The translations under genes and the position numbers were made by a program. The notes under the pieces are model-generated. The model made no database searches. It had not been told where the DNA came from and saw only the letters and a list, made by a program, of their open reading frames with translations. A stretch of 64,000 bases of DNA from Chryseobacterium sp. ERMR1:04 (lineage in GTDB: Bacteria > Bacteroidota > Bacteroidia > Flavobacteriales > Weeksellaceae). Below are positions 55,059 to 64,000 of this stretch, one piece after another. The stretch lies in the NCBI RefSeq assembly GCF_001297705.1, contig NZ_LIRF01000003.1, positions 1,364,001 through 1,428,000 on the forward strand. Direction: 5' to 3'. Numbering within the stretch: position 1 is the stretch's first letter; each line of letters starts with the position of its first letter.

Positions 55059-56441
55059 ATGAATCATTTATTTCAAGTCAATGATGTAAGTCACAACTCT
55101 TTAAATGAAGAAATGAAATGGTTGCAATTGCTTATTGAAATGCGATGTAAAGAATTGTTTTTAGAAGAGGAAACAGAATTGAATAGTATTGATGAAGTAC
55201 CCGAAGCTCCAATATTAGATGATGAATCACCCTACTCTGTTACCACAAATACGCACCAACTTACAGCAATAGACAGAGTAATATTAGCATTGGGGATTGC
55301 TTCGGCTCATTATCCATCCATCTTAAAAACATTTATACAGATAGAAGAAAATAGCAGTGCTTTTGCTATTGAAGCAGGAGGTGAATACAACAAAGCCAAT
55401 CGTAGTTTTAAGCCCACTTTTCAAACCGCCCTATTTTTGCTTTCCGGTAAAAATTTATCCCTATGGTCACACTATAGTGCCCAACTCATAAAAGGAAGTG
55501 TACTATTAAAAAATGATATTATTTACAATCGTTCTTCAACTGAATTTATTCATGGAAAAATTGAGTTGGACACCGCTTATTTAAACTATTTCTTGTCAGG
55601 TCAAAAACCACAACTAGACCACGGCTCTTACTTTCCGGGGAGGCTTTATAAATCTAATCTCACCATGGATGATATTATTTTAGAAGATAATGTAAGAGAA
55701 CAAATAAAACCCATTGGGCATTATATAAAAGCATTGGAAAACGGATTTTTCAAAAGTAATGACCATAGTTTTAAAGCCGGTTTTATTGCCTTATTCTATG
55801 GTGCACCAGGAACAGGAAAAACAATGTTGGCAGGAATACTCGCCAATACCTATGCTATTGACATGTATCATGTGGATCTCTCGCAAGTGGTAAGTAAATA
55901 CATTGGTGAAACTGAGAAAAATCTTGAAGTGTTATTCAACAGACTGCAAGGTAAAAATTGTATGTTGTTTTTTGACGAAGCAGATGCTTTGTTTGGAAAA
56001 CGTTCTGATGTAAAAGATGCTCATGACCGGTATGCCAATCAGGAAGTATCTTATTTGTTGCAAAGAATAGAAAAATTTGATGGATTAACAGTCTTGGCCT
56101 CCAATTTCGAAAATAATATGGATGATGCTTTTAAGCGCCGTATCGATGTTTCTATTAATGTAATACGACCAACAGAAATGACCCGAGAATCGCTTTGGAA
56201 AAATTATTTACCTAAAAATATAACCTTTGAAAGTGACAATCTTTTGAAGCATTTAGCCAAAGAATATTCTTACACAGGTTCTAATATTCGCAACATTATG
56301 AAGAATGTAACAATCGCATTGTATGATCGTAATGAAACCATTATTACGCATTCATTACTAAGTATTTATTTAATGATAGAAAACGAAAAGGCTTTTGGAA
56401 AAAATCAGTCTCGTCTTAGTCCATTTGTACAAAAATCATAA
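55059..56441 (+). CDS. eCIS AAA+ ATPase (Afp15-like), copy 2
   Basis: 460 aa. N-terminal helical domain (1-215); Walker A GAPGTGKT (248-255), Walker B MLFFDEAD (302-309), arginine-rich AFKRRIDV, lid region YTGSNIRNI. Same family as the 9214-10530 product, with matching motifs such as SKYIGETEK and HDRYANQEVSYLLQRIE, yet well diverged. Next to the tape measure gene, the standard place for Afp15. The start overlaps a 22-codon frame in an ATGA arrangement of doubtful meaning. Confidence 0.9.
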   Translation: MNHLFQVNDVSHNSLNEEMKWLQLLIEMRCKELFLEEETELNSIDEVPEAPILDDESPYSVTTNTHQLTAIDRVILALGIASAHYPSILKTFIQIEENSSAFAIEAGGEYNKANRSFKPTFQTALFLLSGKNLSLWSHYSAQLIKGSVLLKNDIIYNRSSTEFIHGKIELDTAYLNYFLSGQKPQLDHGSYFPGRLYKSNLTMDDIILEDNVREQIKPIGHYIKALENGFFKSNDHSFKAGFIALFYGAPGTGKTMLAGILANTYAIDMYHVDLSQVVSKYIGETEKNLEVLFNRLQGKNCMLFFDEADALFGKRSDVKDAHDRYANQEVSYLLQRIEKFDGLTVLASNFENNMDDAFKRRIDVSINVIRPTEMTRESLWKNYLPKNITFESDNLLKHLAKEYSYTGSNIRNIMKNVTIALYDRNETIITHSLLSIYLMIENEKAFGKNQSRLSPFVQKS

Positions 56442-56486
56442 TAAACTTTTAGCACAACATAATGACCTCATTTAATCATCAACAAT

Positions 56487-59400
56487 ATGAGCAGACATAA
56501 CAAAACATTTGCGCCAAGAACCAGCAGGTTCGATGCGCAAGCCATCGATACTATAGAAGAGCAAGAAAAATATACCTCAATTAGCAATCAAGATGCTAAA
56601 ATCTCCCTCACAAAAACAGAAGTTACCCAAATAACATATGCTCCATTCCAAAACAGAGCATTTAATAAAGTAGAAAGGGGTTCATCTATTATAAAATTTT
56701 TAAATAATGGATTGCATGTTTTAGCACTCAATAAAGCACTCAATAAACTAGGTTACAAAGCACCTGAAAATGAGACTTTTTTTGGTAATAAAACGAAAAT
56801 TGCGCTTATGAGTTTTCAAAGAGATCATGGCATTCAAAAATCTGGAGTTTTTGATAGGGAAACTTTATTGAAAATGGATGAGGCGCTGGGAGCATCAAAA
56901 AAACAGGAGAAAAAAGATCAGCTTTCAGTTTCTGAGCGTGCTAAAATACTATACGAAGCTTTTGAGCACAGAAATTTATGGATTTTTGGAGCTACAGATG
57001 AAGATAAAGTTTTTAAAGCTTTAGACAAACTTTCTTATGAAGACAGACAAGAACTAATTACATATTATGACAAAACATACAAACCAAAAAGGAAAGCAGG
57101 GTTAGTAGAAGATTTATATGAAGAATTAGAAAGTAATAAAGATTTATATAAAGCTATAAAATTATTATATGCAAACTTTGAAGAGCCACAACAAGAACCT
57201 CAACCAGCGTCACAGCAAGAACTGGAGCAGGCATCAAAAGGTCAGTTAATAGAAGAAGTTCTTATAATTGCTAAAAGGCCATATCCATGGATTAAATCTA
57301 AAACAAAATATACACTGGAAGGAGAACCAATAGAATTTGAATGTGCATATCAATATGAAACACCTATTATGTATGCCACGGGCAACAAACCAAAAATACC
57401 CGAAGTTGTCCGAAAAGTATTGATACAAAAAGATGGTACGGTATATAGCCTTTTAGATCGCCCTGATTTTGTAGAAAATATAAAAACTTTCAGACAAGAC
57501 GGAAGTGTAATTAGTGAATTTTCAATTAATACTGAAAAATCGGGCATTTACACATTTGTGTTTATAATAGAAAATACTATCACCAATGAGTTTAGTGCGT
57601 ATACCAAAAAACATCAGGTTAAAACACTTGAAGAGGCAGCATCCGATAATTTGAAAAAGAATAAGATTCAAAATTATTCAGATTTTAGGCAACAAATAGC
57701 ATTTATAGACTTTAATCTTTCGAAAGGAGCAGTTAAAGAACAAAAAAGCAATCCGGATTTCTTTATTAAAACCGAATCTTCTACTAAAAATCCTGAAGAA
57801 GTTGGAACTGCATATTCGGACTATATTCCTCACTTATATTATTCAATCAAAGGAAAACCGATTCCTAAAGACCATCATTATTTTTGGTTTGCAGAAATCA
57901 ACACCCCGAAAGAAATGGCGGATGGAGTTAGCACATTACTAGGCGTTGAATATGCGAGAAATGCGGTTGTACACGGCTATCAAAGAGGAACGTATTTCGG
58001 TAAAGATGGCTGGGATATGAATTCGTCGCAAACAACAGCCGCTTTTTTAGGTTCATTTACAGGTGTTTTTACAATACATTGCCTAGAATTAGACAAAAGC
58101 AACCATCTGGCAGGACAGCAAGCATCTTACCAACAAGTGATCTTGCCAAAAGAGGATTACAAAGCTCTTCAGAACATTAGAGAATACAAGAGAAATATTG
58201 ATAAAAGTTTTAATACCATTCTTCCTAACACAGCATTAGCTTTAAATGCCATTGTTGTAAACGAAAAAACTACAGAAACATTATCTCTCAATTTATTTTT
58301 AGGAAAAAGCAAAACAAATTCCAAAAATTATGTATTAACAGATCTTACACCAGGTGTACTGCACAAGCGTACCTATGAAGGAAGTAATATAAAAGATTTA
58401 TTTAAAGAATTTGACCGCAAAAATACCTATCCAGATGGCATATTAGCGTATGAAATTCCGGTAAATACATTGGGTTATCCTAGCATGAAAGGTAATTTCA
58501 CTACCGATGGAGAATCCATGTGGGAATCACTTTCTACTAAAGCGGGTTGGGCTTCTTTAGGTTTGGCAGTAGCAGGATTGGCGGCATCGTTTACACCGGC
58601 AGCTCCTATTGCGCCTTTCTTATTTATAGCTGCAGGAGCTACAGGAGCAGTCTCCGGTACAGCAAGTATCATCGATAAAGTACAACAAGGCACGCTTACC
58701 AAAGAAACCCTTACTTTGGATGTTATCATGATAGCTTCCAGCTTTTTAGGGATGACCGGATCATTATCAAGCATCGTTAAAGCATCATCTATTTTAAAAA
58801 TATCCGCAACAGGAATGCGGTATATTATTATAACCGATTTTGCCCTTAATGGCACTGCCGGAATTATGATTACATCTGATGGTTTAGAAAGTATACAAGC
58901 CATTAATGATAATAAAAACTTAACCACAGCAGAAAAAATAGATGCTACGGTTAAAATTTTGGCACAATTAACTTTAACTGCTGGTTTATTGGTATTAAGC
59001 AGTAAAAATTTAAAAGGAGCAGCAATAGAGGGTGAGCAACTGCCAAAGAAGAAAAATAAAACTTCAACACAATCAAAAAAACCTTACAACCCAGAGCAGC
59101 ATTCGGAATTTATTGATACGCCTGAAAATTTGATGGGTGGAAAAGCACCTAATAACAAGATCAGCAATAAGCCATTAGAAAATCGTTACCAACAGCCCGA
59201 TTTTAATAAGTTTCTAAAATCCGTTGAGAGCGGTTTTCCATCTGATGAAATAGCAAAACAGGCTTATGATCTATTTAAAAACAAAAATTGGAAGCAATTA
59301 GAACAATTATTTAAAGATAATAATCTAAATGGAAGTTGGCCTCCAAACCGAGGAGCAACAAGTACCGTAGATGTTACTTTAAAGAAAGGAAGTATTTTTG

Positions 59401-60275
59401 ACAGATATGGTGGGTGGTTTGATGATAGTGGAGCTTTCCAAGATAAAGGAACCTTTGCAGGAAAAGGCGGCACTCCCTATACAGAGAGAGCTTTACCTAA
59501 AGGGACAGATAGTAAGCCATATAAAAGATATGAAGTATTGAAAGATATACCTCAAGTCAGTGAGGGAGAAATAATCCCTTGGTATGGAGAAAAAGGTGGA
59601 GGTATTCAATATGAACTACCAGTATCTATCAATGATTTAATAAAAGAAGGGTATATTAAACCTATCAGTAAAACATCAAAAAACACTAATTTAGCTAAAG
59701 CAAGATCTATTAAAGGAAAAAAAATAAGAAGTAATAAAAATGAGGACGAAAATATAGTAAAAGCAGATAAAACGACAATTATAAGTAAGATTGTTACTGA
59801 CGAAATAAAAAGGATTACCAACGCAAGAAGGCAGCTGGCTATTGAGTTTTATCAGAAACATAATGATTGGATGACTATTGATGATATACGCTCTCATATA
59901 TCTGGTATTGATTTTACTAAACCAATAGAAATTGTTAAATTGCGAGAAGGTACAGAATTAATACAATATACTAAGGTAAACACAGAAGGCACACCATTAA
60001 GAGGAGATTATTATACTGATAATCTAAAAAATACCCCTGGTGAGTTAGGAGTTTCCGACAAGTATAATGTTCAAACACCCGATAGACTACAAACACAAGA
60101 AATAAAAGAAGTAAACAGAGAAATATTAAAACTACCAAAAGACGCAGAAGGATTAAAAAGTACATCTGCTGAGATAAATGACACATGGTCGAGAATAGAT
60201 AAATATGGTAATAAATTACCCGTTCATACAAAAGGAGGTGGAAACCAGATATATATTCCAAAAAGTCAGTTTTAA
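56487..60275 (+). CDS. Large eCIS effector with tandem NADase-type toxin domains (TNT then Ntox46-like)
   Basis: 1262 aa. Residues ~74-130 are a peptidoglycan-binding-like helical domain (FFGNKTKIALMSFQRDHGI). A long central part of unknown fold follows, then hydrophobic helices at ~687-725, ~743-763 and ~775-795 that may cross or insert in a membrane. Residues ~950-1063 form a TNT domain: WPPNRG (951-956), DRYG (972-975), PWYGEKGGGIQY with Gln1041 at the position of the NAD-glycohydrolase glutamine. After a Lys-rich linker, residues ~1105-1262 look like polymorphic toxin type 46: KLREGTELIQY (1151-1161), INDTWSRIDKYG, GGGNQ with Gln1254. Both families are linked to NAD+ breakdown. Two small immunity candidates follow. 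Confidence 0.8.
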   Translation: MSRHNKTFAPRTSRFDAQAIDTIEEQEKYTSISNQDAKISLTKTEVTQITYAPFQNRAFNKVERGSSIIKFLNNGLHVLALNKALNKLGYKAPENETFFGNKTKIALMSFQRDHGIQKSGVFDRETLLKMDEALGASKKQEKKDQLSVSERAKILYEAFEHRNLWIFGATDEDKVFKALDKLSYEDRQELITYYDKTYKPKRKAGLVEDLYEELESNKDLYKAIKLLYANFEEPQQEPQPASQQELEQASKGQLIEEVLIIAKRPYPWIKSKTKYTLEGEPIEFECAYQYETPIMYATGNKPKIPEVVRKVLIQKDGTVYSLLDRPDFVENIKTFRQDGSVISEFSINTEKSGIYTFVFIIENTITNEFSAYTKKHQVKTLEEAASDNLKKNKIQNYSDFRQQIAFIDFNLSKGAVKEQKSNPDFFIKTESSTKNPEEVGTAYSDYIPHLYYSIKGKPIPKDHHYFWFAEINTPKEMADGVSTLLGVEYARNAVVHGYQRGTYFGKDGWDMNSSQTTAAFLGSFTGVFTIHCLELDKSNHLAGQQASYQQVILPKEDYKALQNIREYKRNIDKSFNTILPNTALALNAIVVNEKTTETLSLNLFLGKSKTNSKNYVLTDLTPGVLHKRTYEGSNIKDLFKEFDRKNTYPDGILAYEIPVNTLGYPSMKGNFTTDGESMWESLSTKAGWASLGLAVAGLAASFTPAAPIAPFLFIAAGATGAVSGTASIIDKVQQGTLTKETLTLDVIMIASSFLGMTGSLSSIVKASSILKISATGMRYIIITDFALNGTAGIMITSDGLESIQAINDNKNLTTAEKIDATVKILAQLTLTAGLLVLSSKNLKGAAIEGEQLPKKKNKTSTQSKKPYNPEQHSEFIDTPENLMGGKAPNNKISNKPLENRYQQPDFNKFLKSVESGFPSDEIAKQAYDLFKNKNWKQLEQLFKDNNLNGSWPPNRGATSTVDVTLKKGSIFDRYGGWFDDSGAFQDKGTFAGKGGTPYTERALPKGTDSKPYKRYEVLKDIPQVSEGEIIPWYGEKGGGIQYELPVSINDLIKEGYIKPISKTSKNTNLAKARSIKGKKIRSNKNEDENIVKADKTTIISKIVTDEIKRITNARRQLAIEFYQKHNDWMTIDDIRSHISGIDFTKPIEIVKLREGTELIQYTKVNTEGTPLRGDYYTDNLKNTPGELGVSDKYNVQTPDRLQTQEIKEVNREILKLPKDAEGLKSTSAEINDTWSRIDKYGNKLPVHTKGGGNQIYIPKSQF

Positions 60276-60290
60276 AAAAATTATATAAAA

Positions 60291-60611
60291 ATGTATACTA
60301 GACTAAATAAGCATAGAACAAAAAAATATTATAGGGATATAATAAATCAAGCTATAATAGAAACAGATGAGTTACTAAAAATGTCTCCTGAAATTCAAAT
60401 GTATCATTCAATACACAATCAGCTAATTGACATTAATGAAAAAATAGTAAAAAATAATATTGTTTTTTCCGAAAATGAATTATACAAAAGATATTCTTTA
60501 GGAGAAATAGCTGTTAAAAATTTTGATTTAGAACATGATGAATATGCACAAAAATTGAGTGATTCTTTTGGAGGAATGTTCGATTATCATGAAATGCCGG
60601 AATCTCTATGA
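60291..60611 (+). CDS. Tsi6-like candidate immunity protein
   Basis: 106 aa, all-helical, starting 15 nt after the effector stop. The layout MSPEIQMYHSIHNQLIDINE ... RYSLGEIAVKNFDLEHDEYA resembles Tsi6, the helical immunity protein for the NADase effector Tse6 (QL-x2-I then LG-x2-AV-x2-F/E pattern). Position and size fit neutralising the adjacent Ntox46-like domain. No signal peptide. Family call from pattern only. Confidence 0.5.
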   Translation: MYTRLNKHRTKKYYRDIINQAIIETDELLKMSPEIQMYHSIHNQLIDINEKIVKNNIVFSENELYKRYSLGEIAVKNFDLEHDEYAQKLSDSFGGMFDYHEMPESL

Positions 60612-60713
60612 TTGCAGAATAAAAACTGAGATAACAAACTCAAATTTATACCGTGCAAACTACTAAAACAGAGTTTATCACTAAGGATATACTAAACTTA
60701 TAACTAATTAAAT

Positions 60714-61055
60714 ATGATTAAAAAAAACGAAATAACCAGACAAAAATTATTTGACGGCGATGAAGAAAGATGCCTAAAAGAAATTTTTGAAATTGAAAAC
60801 CAAAAAATCAAATTAATCGATTTTTACAATAACCCATTAAGAGATTTAAAAAAAGAAATAGATGATGAAAGTTTTGATACAATTGTCAGAGAAAGTGAAT
60901 TTTCTGTAAGAAACAGTATCATTGAAAAATATGTATCTGAAGAAGGATTAGAAATTCATTATCTAAAAAATAATGATATGATCTATCTATTTTCATACGG
61001 AGAATATCAACTTGGAAGATATATGTTATTTTTAGAAGGCAGTTGGCGTTTATAA
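60714..61055 (+). CDS. Second candidate immunity protein (unknown family)
   Basis: 113 aa, no recognised family, no signal peptide. Acidic helical start (CLKEIFEIENQKIKLIDFYN), then a C-terminal beta-like part (EIHYLKNNDMIYLFSYGEYQ, RYMLFLEGSWRL). 102 bp after the Tsi6-like gene. The presence of two toxin domains and two small downstream genes suggests one protector each. The pairing is inference. Confidence 0.55.
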   Translation: MIKKNEITRQKLFDGDEERCLKEIFEIENQKIKLIDFYNNPLRDLKKEIDDESFDTIVRESEFSVRNSIIEKYVSEEGLEIHYLKNNDMIYLFSYGEYQLGRYMLFLEGSWRL

Positions 61056-61143
61056 ATGAAGGGTATTTTCTTCAACTTACACAGGTAATGAGCCCCTACT
61101 CTCTTCTAATAAATCAATTGAACATAATTCCACCAAATTCAAA

Positions 61144-61184
61144 AAAAAATAATCGCATCATTTAAAAGAATGCGATTATTTTTT
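61144..61184. terminator. Bidirectional terminator at the right end of the eCIS island
   Basis: 15-bp stem: 61144-61158 (ends TAATCGCAT) pairs with 61170-61184 (starts ATGCGATTA), loop 11 nt, A and T tracts outside. Lies between the convergent immunity and adenosine deaminase genes. Confidence 0.85.
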
Positions 61185-61196
61185 ATATGTCATTCA

Positions 61197-62699
61197 TTAC
61201 TTCACATTCATTTTTCGAACAAAATCATCCCATTGATTATTCAAATATGGCAGCGCCTTCTTTTTTTCACTTTCATTCAGGGAAGAATAGTTGATTGAAT
61301 TAAAAACCAGTTTTTTCAGTGCTTTTAGATCAAGCTCCCAATATACAAAAGCGACCCAGAAATCATAACCAAGACCTTCATATCCGTACACACTGGGGTC
61401 ATCACTGTTAATAGAACACTGTACTCCATTACTTAATAAAACTCTTGCAGGGTGGTTCCGCAGATCACTGACATATCCTAAAATCTGGTTACTGATGGGG
61501 CTTACCTCAACCAGTTTATTTTGTTTTTTAATCAATTCCATTGTCTTTGGAAAATAGATCAAATTCAGACCGTGCCCAATCCTTGGGTTGTTTAATGATG
61601 AAATATCTACGATATTTTTATTAAAGACAGAATTACTTTCGCCTGCATGAAGAAAAAGAGGCATCGTTACCCCATACTTTTTACTGAGCACATCTAATTT
61701 CATCCAATTTTCCTGGAAAGAATTGATACTGTTTCCGGCCGCCTCATCTGCTACAAGATCAAAACCCGAAATAACATTAGGGAACTCTTTTTTGATTTCA
61801 AAGGCCGTTTCAAGTTGTTGATTTATACTTTTAGGATCTAAAAATTTAAAACTTGAATAAATCAATTTCAAACTGAACTGCGGCTGTGATTTTTGGATCT
61901 CTTTAACAACATCCTGCAAATCAGTGATTGAAGTCTTTAATGGATATTTTCCATGCTGAAAATCATAAAGCTCATCAAATATAAACCTGATTTCTAAGTG
62001 CTGCACTTTATTTGCCACCAAATCCTGAAAGCCTTTCCTGTAATATTCTTTAAAAAAAGGACGGTAAGGCAATAACAGACTAATACGTTTAAAACGTTTC
62101 TCAAATTCAATCCAATAATCTGTATAACTACACAACTGATCTCGCTTCAGGATGAGAAGCTCTGTTAATTCTTTTTCAAAAGCAGGATTTACTGTAAGCT
62201 TTTGATTAAGATTGACAAATCCTTTTGGAACTTTTCCTCCTTCAAAAAAAGCCAGCTGACCGAAAATAAACTGGTCATTATCAGCTTGATCATAAACGTA
62301 ACATTCTTTGTACTTTCTTGCTGCTGTAATCACCCATTTTACATCAGTAATCCCTCCGCTATGGCTATGCAGCAGGCCTCCTTTTGGCATTGATTGAAAG
62401 ATATTAAATAATTCACTGCTTTCTATCAATGGCTTTATTTCATTAAAAGAACTATTAAACAATGGTATTTTCTGTTGATTTGTATCGGTAAGGAGCTTTT
62501 TCCGTAACTCAAATAATTTTTTATCCAATACGATTTCAGCATCAGATAATTTTATATCAGTATCAAAAGCCAATGCTTCATTTTGCTGTTCCAATACAGT
62601 CCAATCTTTTTGGTAAGTGGATTGTTCAGCCACTCTATTTTGGGCCCCAAACAAAGGAAATCCAAAAAGTAAAATATAAGTAAAATATCTCGTCTTCAT
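61197..62699 (-). CDS. Secreted adenosine deaminase-family protein (ADGF/ADA2-like)
   Basis: 500 aa, signal peptide 1-19 (FGFPLFGA before QN). Metal-binding HSHSG (His111, His113), LFLHAGES with zinc His and catalytic-type Glu, RIGHGLNL, VSPISNQIL and NSDDPSVYG: the full ADA motif set. Longer than cytosolic ADA because of N- and C-terminal extensions as in secreted ADGF types. Deaminates adenosine outside the cytoplasm, probably for purine salvage. It reads toward the eCIS locus, is separated by a terminator, and is presumably flanking chromosome. Confidence 0.85.
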   Translation of the reverse strand: MKTRYFTYILLFGFPLFGAQNRVAEQSTYQKDWTVLEQQNEALAFDTDIKLSDAEIVLDKKLFELRKKLLTDTNQQKIPLFNSSFNEIKPLIESSELFNIFQSMPKGGLLHSHSGGITDVKWVITAARKYKECYVYDQADNDQFIFGQLAFFEGGKVPKGFVNLNQKLTVNPAFEKELTELLILKRDQLCSYTDYWIEFEKRFKRISLLLPYRPFFKEYYRKGFQDLVANKVQHLEIRFIFDELYDFQHGKYPLKTSITDLQDVVKEIQKSQPQFSLKLIYSSFKFLDPKSINQQLETAFEIKKEFPNVISGFDLVADEAAGNSINSFQENWMKLDVLSKKYGVTMPLFLHAGESNSVFNKNIVDISSLNNPRIGHGLNLIYFPKTMELIKKQNKLVEVSPISNQILGYVSDLRNHPARVLLSNGVQCSINSDDPSVYGYEGLGYDFWVAFVYWELDLKALKKLVFNSINYSSLNESEKKKALPYLNNQWDDFVRKMNVK

Positions 62700-63159
62700 A
62701 ATATTGAGATTTGCTTTGTACGATTGATTTTACGCAACAATGTATTGAAAAAAAATAAAAATTACAATGAAATTCTATCAAAAAATATAATAATTTTTTC
62801 GAGTAAAAAGCAATAGCCATAAGACCCCCTTGAAAAGTTCTCATTATCAGGATTAAAAGGATTATTTCATTACTCTTCCATTTATTAAAAAAAAGAAAAT
62901 TAGGTTTAAATAAAATCATAAAATACGGATTCCCACAAATTCATTTTTTTAATATGAATATCTTTGACATAAAAATAAGATGTATATTTCAACTAGACCG
63001 TAAATGTTAGTTTAGAAATAAAAAATGCTCAGATATGAAACCTCAACCAATATAACAATAAGGTTTTCACATCAGATATTATCATTAAAGAAAGATTTCT
63101 CTTATTCAATTAAAGGAAAGACAGGTGAAATGCAATATAATTTTTGACAGAACAGAATC
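62700..63159. other. Intergenic region between adenosine deaminase and sbcD
   Basis: 460 bp between divergent genes. A possible plus-strand promoter TTTGAC (62972 region) with TATATTTC 16 nt later lies ~160 bp before sbcD. No gene, repeat or tRNA seen. Confidence 0.4.
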
Positions 63160-64000
63160 ATGAAAATCCTCCATACTGCAGACTGGCATATAGGTCAGCT
63201 GTTCCATGAATACGACCGTACCTACGAACACCAAAATTTCCTGAATTGGCTGGTGCACACTTTACAAGATGAAAAGATAGACGTACTTCTCATAAGCGGA
63301 GATGTTTTTGATATTTCCAATCCTGCAGCGGCCTCTATAAAAATGTTTTACAGTTTCTTAAACAGTGCCACGAAAGCAAACCCAGATTTACAGATTATTA
63401 TTACTGCAGGCAATCACGATTCTGCGTCTCGATTAGAAGCGCCAAAGCCGTTATTGGAATCCTCGAATGTACATATCATTGGTTTGGTTGAAAAAGATGC
63501 AACAGGAAATATTGATTATGAAAAATTACTTGTTCCTATCTATGATCATTCAGGAAACATAAAAATATGGTGTCTGGCTATTCCGTTTTTACGTATGGGT
63601 GACTATCCAACGATTCCCGACTCTGCAAATCCTTATACCGATGGCGTAACTGCATTATATCAGGAAGCTTTCGAATATGCAGAGCAAAAAAAACAGAATG
63701 GACAAACCATTATTGCCATGGGACATCTGCATACGCACCATGCCGAAATCACCGAACTGGATAAAACCGAACGATTGATTATGGGAGGTGTAGAATGTAT
63801 TCCGGCCACGGCGTTTCATCAGGATATTAAATATGTCGCATTAGGTCATATCCATAAGGCACAATGCATTGGTGGAAAAGAACATATCCGATATTCGGGA
63901 AGTCCATTACCGATGTCTTTTTCTGAGCTTAATTACAAACATCAGGTTATTGTGTTTGAACTCAACGAAGAAATCAGCAACCTTACATCAGTAGAGATCC
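63160..64000 (+). CDS. sbcD: SbcD-like nuclease subunit (cut by window edge)
   Basis: About 280 residues visible from ATG 63160, frame open to the right edge. All metallophosphoesterase motifs of the SbcD/Mre11 family are present: LHTADWHIG, LISGDVFD, AGNHDS, MGHLHTHH and ALGHIHKAQ. With SbcC it processes DNA ends and hairpins. Normal sbcD is ~400 aa, so roughly the last third lies outside. sbcC is expected next. Confidence 0.9.
   Translation, partial: MKILHTADWHIGQLFHEYDRTYEHQNFLNWLVHTLQDEKIDVLLISGDVFDISNPAAASIKMFYSFLNSATKANPDLQIIITAGNHDSASRLEAPKPLLESSNVHIIGLVEKDATGNIDYEKLLVPIYDHSGNIKIWCLAIPFLRMGDYPTIPDSANPYTDGVTALYQEAFEYAEQKKQNGQTIIAMGHLHTHHAEITELDKTERLIMGGVECIPATAFHQDIKYVALGHIHKAQCIGGKEHIRYSGSPLPMSFSELNYKHQVIVFELNEEISNLTSVEI

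Noticed and set aside
62635..62919. 94-codon minus-strand frame over the adenosine deaminase start
   Set aside because: Overlaps a clear signal peptide region in another frame and has no family features.
1..64000. Complete prophage
   Set aside because: No capsid, terminase, portal, integrase or replication genes; DUF4255, DUF5908, Afp15-like ATPases and CIS_TMP mark it as an eCIS despite phage-like lysis and repressor genes.

Overview
The window comes from a low-GC member of the Bacteroidota, most likely a Flavobacteriia/Chryseobacterium-like genome. The evidence is AT-rich composition, start sites that mostly lack strong Shine-Dalgarno sequences, TAnnTTTG-type -7 boxes, and Bacteroidota-style protein families (DUF4255, DUF5908, PKD baseplate proteins, 5-fold beta-flower). 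Almost all of it (about 1.0-61.1 kb) is one extracellular contractile injection system (eCIS; Afp/PVC/MAC relative) sitting between housekeeping genes: a probable amidohydrolase cut by the left edge, and a secreted adenosine deaminase plus sbcD at the right.

Layout. (1) 1.0-18.1 kb, minus strand: a fibre and accessory region with at least seven tail-fibre genes or gene pieces, several sharing a short N-terminal docking motif, plus a T4-type lysozyme, a unimolecular spanin-like protein and a first AAA+ ATPase. Copies of a ~70-bp repeated element, one set a four-unit 112-bp tandem array, lie among these genes, upstream of several of them. (2) 18.7-26.7 kb, minus strand: an effector module. A 1247-aa effector ends in a BMT5-like (rRNA m3U) methyltransferase domain and is followed at once by a SUKH-like protein and an AlkB-type demethylase; an LRR protein lies beyond a terminator. 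A holin-like protein and small genes precede the effector. (3) 27.5-28.3 kb, plus strand: a LexA/CI-like S24 repressor with an intact autocleavage site and palindromic operators. (4) 28.4-52.3 kb, minus strand: the structural operon. In transcription order it holds the DUF4255 protein, three sheaths, two identical tubes, a tube-like initiator, DUF5908, LysM, VgrG-like spike, PAAR tip, gp25, two large baseplate proteins, two large PKD/Ig proteins and an FN3-like protein. (5) 53.0-61.1 kb, plus strand: a Cys-rich phage-type protein, the tape measure protein, a second AAA+ ATPase, a 1262-aa effector with two C-terminal NADase-type toxin domains (TNT then Ntox46-like), and two small probable immunity genes.

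How it works together (inference): damage-type signals would relieve the S24 repressor, structural genes make the contractile particle, lysozyme, holin and spanin release it by lysis, the fibres set target range, and two effectors (an RNA or nucleotide methyltransferase and a tandem NADase) are the cargo. Producing cells would be protected by SUKH/AlkB and Tsi6-like proteins. The methyltransferase/AlkB pairing is the most novel feature. Three single-base homopolymer frameshifts (two in fibre genes) may be phase variation or sequencing errors.
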